NCBI GenBank assembly: GCA_038260305.1
Contig: JBBSNY010000016.1
Coordinates: 1-64,000, forward strand
Source: CADCVQ01 sp038260305
GTDB taxonomy: Bacteria > Actinomycetota > Thermoleophilia > Solirubrobacterales > Solirubrobacteraceae
Reading direction: 5' to 3'
Length of the DNA: 64,000 nt
In this document: in pieces, positions 59,120 to 64,000 of the stretch
Numbering within the stretch: position 1 is the stretch's first letter
How the letters are laid out: each line of letters opens with the position of its first letter
Program-made: the position numbers and the translations under genes
Notes under the pieces: model-generated
Database searches by the model: none
The model's input: the letters and a program-made list of their open reading frames with translations, nothing else
Told to the model about the DNA's origin: nothing

Positions 59120-59391
59120 GCGGTGCCGTCGCCCGGGTCGTCGTCGTGTCCGGAGACGTCCAGGGCGTCTTCTTTCGCGACAGCATGCACCGCGAGGCCG
59201 TGACGCACGGCGTCGTCGGCTGGGTGCGCAACCGCGCCGACGGCACGCTACAAGCGCACCTCGAGGGCGACCCGGACGCGGTCGCGGCGGTCGTGCTGTG
59301 GGCGCGCGAGGGCCCGCGTCACGCGATCGTCGAGGACCTCGTCGTGACGGCTGTCGAGCCGGCCGGCTTCGACGCCTTCGCCGTGCGCTGA
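59116..59391 (+). CDS. acyP: Acylphosphatase
   Basis: The 91-residue enzyme hydrolyses acyl phosphates. The phosphate-binding loop and catalytic Arg are in VSGDVQGVFFRDSMHREA (family GxVQGVxFR), the catalytic Asn in VVGWVRNRADGTLQAHLEG. Length is typical. ATG 59116 overlaps the HAD stop (ATGA), so the two phosphatases are coexpressed. Confidence 0.95.
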   Translation: MSGAVARVVVVSGDVQGVFFRDSMHREAVTHGVVGWVRNRADGTLQAHLEGDPDAVAAVVLWAREGPRHAIVEDLVVTAVEPAGFDAFAVR

Positions 59392-59454
59392 CGTGAGTCG
59401 TGGGGCTACGGCGCCACGCGGCCGTGCTGACGCGCGGCGATCCGCGCGACGATG

Positions 59455-59575
59455 TCCAATGTTCCCCTCAAATGGGGTATAGGCGCCACGACGAGAACGT
59501 TCGCCCCCCCGGCCGCCTCGAAGTTCAGCGGTCATTCGGATCTTCCCCGCATAGCGGGGGATCGGCGACAGCACC
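59455..59575. other. IS21-like terminal-repeat remnant upstream of uvrB
   Basis: Two diverged copies of a CCCC-loop-GGGG hairpin motif occur at 59459-59491 and 59541-59574, each followed by GGCG-(A/C)-CA. Between them GGTCATTCGGATCTTCCCCG reads, on the minus strand, as the core found in the window-left 23-bp repeats with two extra A residues. The 271-nt space 59392-59662 holds no gene. It is probably a solo end of an IS21-family element; part of it may now carry the uvrB promoter region. Confidence 0.55.
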
Positions 59576-59662
59576 GCTCGCGCGGACCGAGCACGCCGGG
59601 CCCTGAGGCCGTGTCGATTGCGGACGGAGGGTGGCCGCGACCGCCGCTATCGTGGCTCGACC

Positions 59663-61684
59663 ATGCCGCCGTTCAAGCTCGACGACATCTTCACGCCCGC
59701 CGCCGACCAGCCGCAGGCGATCAGGGAGATCTCGCAGGCCGTTCGCGACGGCGATCGCTTCACGACGCTGCTCGGCGCGACCGGCACCGGCAAGACGATG
59801 ACGATGGCCGGCGTCATCCAGGAGCTGCAGCGCCCGACGCTCGTGCTCGCGCACAACAAGACGCTCGCCGCGCAGCTCTGCAACGAGTTCCGCACGTTCT
59901 TTCCGGACAACGCGGTCGAGTACTTCGTCAGCTACTACGACTATTACCAGCCCGAGGCGTACGTCCCGTCGCGTGACCTCTACATCGAGAAGGACTCCGC
60001 GATCAACGAGGAGGTCGACCGGCTGCGCCACGCCGCGACCGCCGCCCTCTTCGCCCGACGCGACGTGATCATCGTCGCGAGCGTCAGCGCGATCTTCGGA
60101 CTCGGCTCGCCCGAGACCTACGAGATGAACATGCAGGTCCTGCGCAAGGGCGACGTCATCGACCGCGACGCGCTGCTGCGAAAGCTCGTCAGCATCCAGT
60201 ACACCCGTAACGACACGGCGCTCGGGCGCGGCAGCTTCCGGGTGCGCGGTGAGACGCTCGAGGTCTTTCCCGCCTACGAGGAGACGGCCTTTCGCGCGAC
60301 GCTGTTCGGCGACGAGGTCGAGCGCCTGCAGCACTTCGACCCACTCACGGGCGAGCTCATCGCCGACGACCTCGAGCACGTCGCCGTCTGGCCCGCGACG
60401 CACTACAACGTCAAGGACGGCTCGATCGAGGCCGCCGTCACCGAGATCGCGCGCGAGCTCAACGCGCGCACCGCGGAGCTCGAGGCCGAGGGCAAGCTGC
60501 TCGAGTCCCACCGCCTGCGCCAGCGCACGCAGTACGACATGGAGATGCTGCGCGAGATGGGCTTCTGCAACGGCATCGAGAACTACTCGCGGATCCTCGA
60601 CGGCCGCCAGCCGGGCGCGCGCCCGTACTGCCTGATCGACTACTTCCCGGACGACTTCGTCGCGTTCCTCGACGAGTCCCACCAGACCGTGCCGCAGATC
60701 GGCGGCATGTACGAGGGCGACCGCAGCCGCAAGCAGACGCTCGTCGACTACGGCTTTCGTCTCCCGAGCGCGCTCGACAACCGCCCGCAGAAGTTCGACG
60801 AGTTCCTCACGATCACGCCGACGCTCGTGTTCGTGAGCGCGACGCCCGGCAAGTACGAGAAGGCCCACTCGGGCCAGGTCGTCGAGCAGATCGTGCGCCC
60901 GACTGGGATCGTCGACCCGATGGTCGAGGTGCGCGAGACGCGCAACCAGATCGACAACCTCATGAACGAGATCCGCGTCGTCGTCGACCGCGGCGAGCGC
61001 ACGCTCGTCACGACGCTGACGAAGAAGATGAGCGAGGACCTCACCGACTACCTGCTCGAGATGGGCTTCAAGGTGCGATACCTCCATAGCGAGATCGACA
61101 CGTTGGAGCGCATCCAGATCATCCGCGACCTGCGGCTCGGCGAATACGACGTGCTCGTCGGGGTGAACCTCCTTCGCGAGGGGCTCGACCTACCGGAGGT
61201 GTCGCTCGTGGCGATCCTCGACGCCGACAAGGAGGGCTTCCTGCGCGGGGAGACCTCGCTGATCCAGACGATCGGCCGCGCCGCGCGCAACATCGAGGGC
61301 AAGGTCCTGATGTACGCCGACAAGGAGACCGACGCGATGCGCGCCGCGCTCGGCGAGACCGACCGCCGCCGCGCGATCCAGCTCGCCTACAACGAGGAGC
61401 ACGGCATCACGGCCGCGACGATCGTCAAGGGCATCTCCGACATCGCGGAGTTCCTGCAGTCGGAGTCCAAGCTGCCCGGCAAGGGCAAGCGCAAGCGCAA
61501 GCGGGCCGCGACCGAGGCGATGTCGCTGTCCGAGCTCGAGCAGGCGCTCGTCGAGCTCGAGGAGGAGATGCTCGCCGCGGCCGAGGAGCTGCGCTTCGAG
61601 TACGCGGCGCGCGTGCGCGACGAGATCCGCGACCTGCGCCGCGAGCTGAACATGGCCCAGGCCAACGAGGCTCCGGCGGCCTGA
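59663..61684 (+). CDS. uvrB: Excinuclease ABC subunit B
   Basis: UvrB is the damage-verifying helicase-like subunit of nucleotide excision repair. The 673-residue protein has Walker A LLGATGTGKTMTMA, the beta-hairpin region YYDYYQPEAYVPSRDLYIEKD, DEXX box AFLDESHQTVPQ, FVSATPGKYE, YLHSEIDTLERIQIIRDLR, GLDLPEVSLVAILDADKEGFLR and IQTIGRAARN. The C-terminal UVR coil (LEEEMLAAAEELRFEYAARVRDE) is the UvrC contact. ATG 59663 is chosen: TATCGT lies 9 nt upstream. No actinobacterial LexA box was found in front. Confidence 0.97.
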   Translation: MPPFKLDDIFTPAADQPQAIREISQAVRDGDRFTTLLGATGTGKTMTMAGVIQELQRPTLVLAHNKTLAAQLCNEFRTFFPDNAVEYFVSYYDYYQPEAYVPSRDLYIEKDSAINEEVDRLRHAATAALFARRDVIIVASVSAIFGLGSPETYEMNMQVLRKGDVIDRDALLRKLVSIQYTRNDTALGRGSFRVRGETLEVFPAYEETAFRATLFGDEVERLQHFDPLTGELIADDLEHVAVWPATHYNVKDGSIEAAVTEIARELNARTAELEAEGKLLESHRLRQRTQYDMEMLREMGFCNGIENYSRILDGRQPGARPYCLIDYFPDDFVAFLDESHQTVPQIGGMYEGDRSRKQTLVDYGFRLPSALDNRPQKFDEFLTITPTLVFVSATPGKYEKAHSGQVVEQIVRPTGIVDPMVEVRETRNQIDNLMNEIRVVVDRGERTLVTTLTKKMSEDLTDYLLEMGFKVRYLHSEIDTLERIQIIRDLRLGEYDVLVGVNLLREGLDLPEVSLVAILDADKEGFLRGETSLIQTIGRAARNIEGKVLMYADKETDAMRAALGETDRRRAIQLAYNEEHGITAATIVKGISDIAEFLQSESKLPGKGKRKRKRAATEAMSLSELEQALVELEEEMLAAAEELRFEYAARVRDEIRDLRRELNMAQANEAPAA

Positions 61685-61701
61685 CGCGTGCCGGCACGCC
61701 G

Positions 61702-62514
61702 GTGAGCGAGCCTGTCCGCGACGGCGCGAGTCTCGCGGCGCTGCGGGACGCCGTCCTTGCCTGGTACGACGCTCATGGGCGCGATCTCCCGTGGCGGCGC
61801 ACGAGCGATCCCTACGCGATCCTCGTCTCTGAGGTCATGGCCCAGCAGACGCAGATCGCGCGCGTCATCGGCTACTGGGAGCGCTGGATGGCGCGCTGGC
61901 CGACGCCGGTTGCGCTCGCGGCCGCCAGCCCGGCGGAGGTGCTCCGCGAGTGGTCCGGACTCGGCTACAACAGCCGCGCGCTGCGCCTGCGCGAGGCGGC
62001 CGCGATCGTCGCCCGCGACGGATGGCCGCCGGACGCCGCGGGCCTTCGCAGCCTGCCGGGCGTCGGGCCGTACACCGCGGCCGCCGTCGCGTCGTTCGCG
62101 TACGGCGAGCCGATCGCAGCCGTCGACACGAACGTGCGCCGCGTCGCGCAGCGTCTGGGGGTCGACGCGCAGGTGCTGCAGGCGGCGCACCGGCCGGCCG
62201 ACTGGAACCAGGCGGCGATGGAACTCGGCGCGAGCTTCTGTACCGCTCGCGCGCCGCGCTGCGATGGCTGCCCGGCCGCAGACTGGTGCCCCTCGCGCGG
62301 TCGCGTCGTAACGGTCGCGCCCGTCCGCGGCGCCGGACGCGAGCGCTTCGAGGACTCCGAGCGCTGGGTTCGCGGGCGCATCATCGCGTCGCTCGCCGCC
62401 GGCGACGGGTTGCCGAGTGCGATCGCGCCAGCCCGTCTGGAGCGGGCGATCGCTGGCCTCGAGCGCGACGGGCTCGTGCGGCGCGACGGCACCGAGGTGG
62501 GACTCCCGCGCTGA
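61702..62514 (+). CDS. mutY: A/G-specific adenine DNA glycosylase
   Basis: Removes adenine opposite 8-oxoguanine. The 270-residue protein has EVMAQQTQIARVIGYWERW, the helix-hairpin-helix LPGVGPYTAAAVASFAYG, catalytic Asp in AAVDTNVRRV and the iron-sulfur cluster Cys set FCTARAPRCDGCPAADWC. It lacks the full C-terminal NUDIX-like domain (350-residue forms) but retains a short helical end, as many actinobacterial forms do. GTG 61702 lies 17 nt after uvrB, so both repair genes share a transcript. Confidence 0.93.
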   Translation: MSEPVRDGASLAALRDAVLAWYDAHGRDLPWRRTSDPYAILVSEVMAQQTQIARVIGYWERWMARWPTPVALAAASPAEVLREWSGLGYNSRALRLREAAAIVARDGWPPDAAGLRSLPGVGPYTAAAVASFAYGEPIAAVDTNVRRVAQRLGVDAQVLQAAHRPADWNQAAMELGASFCTARAPRCDGCPAADWCPSRGRVVTVAPVRGAGRERFEDSERWVRGRIIASLAAGDGLPSAIAPARLERAIAGLERDGLVRRDGTEVGLPR

Positions 62515-62622
62515 GCCCGCCCCCCGCACGGGGGCATCTCGCCGGAGCGGTCCCTCAGCGGACCGCTGGCCACGGTAGTCTGGCGGCCCAGCCCGCGAAG
62601 CGAAGAACCCACGGAGGTCGCG

Positions 62623-63435
62623 TTGGCCCTCGACCGACAGTCCATCGAGAAAAAAGACTTCCCCATCGGACGCCGCGGCTACGAGCCGGCGAGCGTCGAC
62701 GCGCACCTTGCCAAGGTGGCGCGTGAGGTCGAGGCGCTCCAGCGCTCCGGGCGATCCGCGCCCGCTTCAGCCGCCGCGCCGCCGCCCCGGGCCGCGGGCC
62801 CCGCCCCGGCATCGGCAGGCATCGCCTCGCTGGCCTCGATCGCCAGCGAGCAGGTACAGGCGATCGTCTCGGCCGCCGAGACGAGCGCCGCCGCGATCGA
62901 GTCCGACGCCCGCGCCAACGCCGCGCAGGTCGAGCGCGACGCCGCGGCCGAGGCTCAGCGCATTCGCGACGACGCGGTCGCGCGCTCGCAGGAGTACGTC
63001 GGCAAGGTCCAGGAGGCGACCGCGCTGATGCTCCAGCGCGTCGACGCTATGGAGTCGGAGCTCGGATTGCTCGTCGACTCGCTGCGCACGGGCGCCAATC
63101 GCCTCGGCGCGGACCTGTCGCTGCTGGGCGGCAACATGGGCGAGCTCTACGAGGCCGCCAGCGGCCCCGGCGACGTACCAGCCGACTACGACGCGGGCGT
63201 CGTGCTCGAGGAGATCGACGTCGTCGTCGACGAGGAGGTCGAGATCGACGAGCCCGCCGACGAGGCGCCGGCCGCGGCCACCGAGGACGACGTCGAGGGC
63301 GCGCGCCTGATCGCCCTGAACATGGCGCTCAACGGCCAGACGCGCGAGGAGACCGACAAGTACCTCGCCGAGAACTTCGACCTCTCCGACCGCGCCGGCC
63401 TGCTCGACGAGGTCTACGCCACCATCGAGGGGTAA
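62623..63435 (+). CDS. DivIVA-domain coiled-coil protein
   Basis: The 270-residue protein begins with the DivIVA/Wag31-type membrane-binding segment IEKKDFPIGRRGYEPASVDAHLAKVAREVEALQ (as motif KDFPIGRRGYEPASVDAHL). An Ala/Pro linker, a long coiled coil (EQVQAIVSAAETSAAAIESDARANAAQVERDAAAEA as repeats), an acidic segment (EEIDVVVDEEVEIDEPADE) and a conserved-looking C-terminus (GARLIALNMALNGQTREETDKYL) follow. It probably marks poles or septa. TTG 62623 follows GGAGG; TAGTCT at about 62576 gives a leadered transcript. Confidence 0.85.
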   Translation: MALDRQSIEKKDFPIGRRGYEPASVDAHLAKVAREVEALQRSGRSAPASAAAPPPRAAGPAPASAGIASLASIASEQVQAIVSAAETSAAAIESDARANAAQVERDAAAEAQRIRDDAVARSQEYVGKVQEATALMLQRVDAMESELGLLVDSLRTGANRLGADLSLLGGNMGELYEAASGPGDVPADYDAGVVLEEIDVVVDEEVEIDEPADEAPAAATEDDVEGARLIALNMALNGQTREETDKYLAENFDLSDRAGLLDEVYATIEG

Positions 63436-63460
63436 AGGCCTGGCGGACCGCTGCCGTCGC

Positions 63461-63538
63461 GCACGGCATCGCTCAGGCAGGCGTCGCGGCGCACGGCATC
63501 GCTCAGGCGACCGCCGCCGCGAGCCGCGTCGCTCAGGC
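63461..63538. repeat. Three 30-bp-period tandem repeats
   Basis: GCACGGCATCGCTCAGGC at 63461-63478 and 63491-63508 is identical, and a diverged third copy lies at 63521-63538, all with 30-bp period. They sit between the convergent DivIVA-domain and MFS genes, running into the last codons of the latter. Confidence 0.85.
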
Positions 63539-64000
63539 TGCCGCCGCGGTGCGCCGCATCGCCAGCACGCGCTGTGCGGCGAGCGCCGCGAGGCCTAGCG
63601 CGATGACGCCGAGGCTGTAGACGACCGCGGTCGGCCGCAGCCCGACCGAGGTGCTGGCGAACCCCGCGACGACGGCCGGCAGACTGAACGCGAGGTAGGC
63701 GATGACGAGGGCGACGGCGAACAGCTCGCCGCGCTCGTCCGGCGCCGCCAGGCGTGCGAGCGTCCCGAAGGTTCCGAGCGCCGAGGCGCCGAAGCCGACG
63801 CCCGCGACGATCGTGCCGGCGGCGGCGAGCCAGGCGATCTCGACCTCGACGCCGGCGAGCGTCACGACCATGCCGGCGGCGAGCAGGCCCGCGGCGGTTG
63901 CGAGGACCCGCTCGATCGGCCAGGCGCGCAGGAAGAATGCCGTCGCCGCGCCGGTGCCGCACAACAGCGTCACGACGAGCCCGCCGACGAGGTGGCTGTG
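63533..64000 (-). CDS. MFS transporter, C-terminal part (runs off window)
   Basis: At least 150 residues with five TM helices (ATAAGLLAAGMVVTLAG; IAWLAAAGTIVAGVGFGASALG; ELFAVALVIAYLAFSLPAVVAGF; VVYSLGVIALGLAALAAQRVL), ending RRTAAAA. The pattern matches the second half of a major facilitator superfamily drug or metabolite exporter. The gene starts beyond position 64000. Substrate cannot be predicted. Confidence 0.75.
   Translation of the reverse strand, partial: HSHLVGGLVVTLLCGTGAATAFFLRAWPIERVLATAAGLLAAGMVVTLAGVEVEIAWLAAAGTIVAGVGFGASALGTFGTLARLAAPDERGELFAVALVIAYLAFSLPAVVAGFASTSVGLRPTAVVYSLGVIALGLAALAAQRVLAMRRTAAAA

Noticed and set aside
59494..59502. GAACGTTC palindrome as a LexA/SOS box for uvrB
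   Set aside because: The actinobacterial box needs a 4-nt spacer between GAAC and GTTC; here the halves are fused, and it lies inside the IS-like remnant.

Overview
The window is GC-rich bacterial chromosome, most likely from a deep-branching actinobacterium of the Thermoleophilia/Solirubrobacterales type. This is inferred from base composition, GTG/TTG starts, neighbourhoods such as priA-def-fmt-rsmB-rpe, rpmB-DAK2-recG-rsmD-coaD and ribD-ribE/ribBA-ribH, and a PriA that keeps its helicase motifs. Housekeeping blocks alternate with small accessory or decaying patches. No intact transposase, phage or CRISPR array is present.

Layout. 1-1525: IS21-like terminal repeats, a hicAB module whose toxin gene is interrupted, a small unknown gene and tRNA-Ala(GGC). 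1575-9063: DivIVA-like protein, priA, def, fmt, a small acidic protein with an NlpC/P60-like hydrolase, rsmB, a zinc-ribbon protein and rpe. 9099-14603: STAS protein, a frameshifted gene with a GNAT enzyme, an SQR-like flavoprotein, the scar of an ABC-2 exporter, a HemG-like flavodoxin and two unknown genes. 14705-20208: five genes, each overlapping the next by 4 nt, encoding a MacB-like ABC ATPase and permease, a secreted PKD protein, an ExbB/MotA-like channel and a DUF2149 protein that resembles ExbD. 20354-28815: HD-GYP protein with a degenerate GGDEF domain, a cyclooxygenase-like haem peroxidase, a very large SARP/AAA regulator, a divergent sigma factor and a membrane hydrolase-like protein. 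28845-35308: flippase, methyltransferase, GT2 and two membrane GT-C type enzymes for surface polysaccharide or lipid-linked sugars.

35345-41897 holds the riboflavin genes, split into ribD-ribE and ribBA-ribH by about 3 kb carrying two oppositely oriented VapBC-type modules, a truncated DUF4062 gene, an inverted WD40 remnant and a frameshifted DUF2510 membrane protein. 41935-45923: small membrane protein, LbH acetyltransferase, GH10 xylanase and a PknB-like kinase. 46018-53721: rpmB, DAK2 protein, a metallopeptidase remnant, recG, rsmD, coaD, a methyltransferase flanked by a second degenerate copy of the coaD 3' end, a coiled-coil protein and YceD. 53748-64000: acyl-CoA synthetase, unknown genes, a dual-specificity phosphatase, a coiled-coil protein with a PD-(D/E)XK-like motif, HAD phosphatase, acylphosphatase, a second IS21-like remnant, uvrB, mutY, a DivIVA-domain protein and the end of an MFS transporter.

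Recurring themes are leaderless-type promoters (TANNNT 6-11 nt before start codons) and translational coupling by 4-nt overlaps. Genome erosion leaves at least six broken genes. The most system-like novelty is the ABC plus ExbB/DUF2149 operon. The most informative rearrangements are the coaD-tail duplication and the island inside the riboflavin genes. All family assignments are from motifs recognised by eye; no database search was run.
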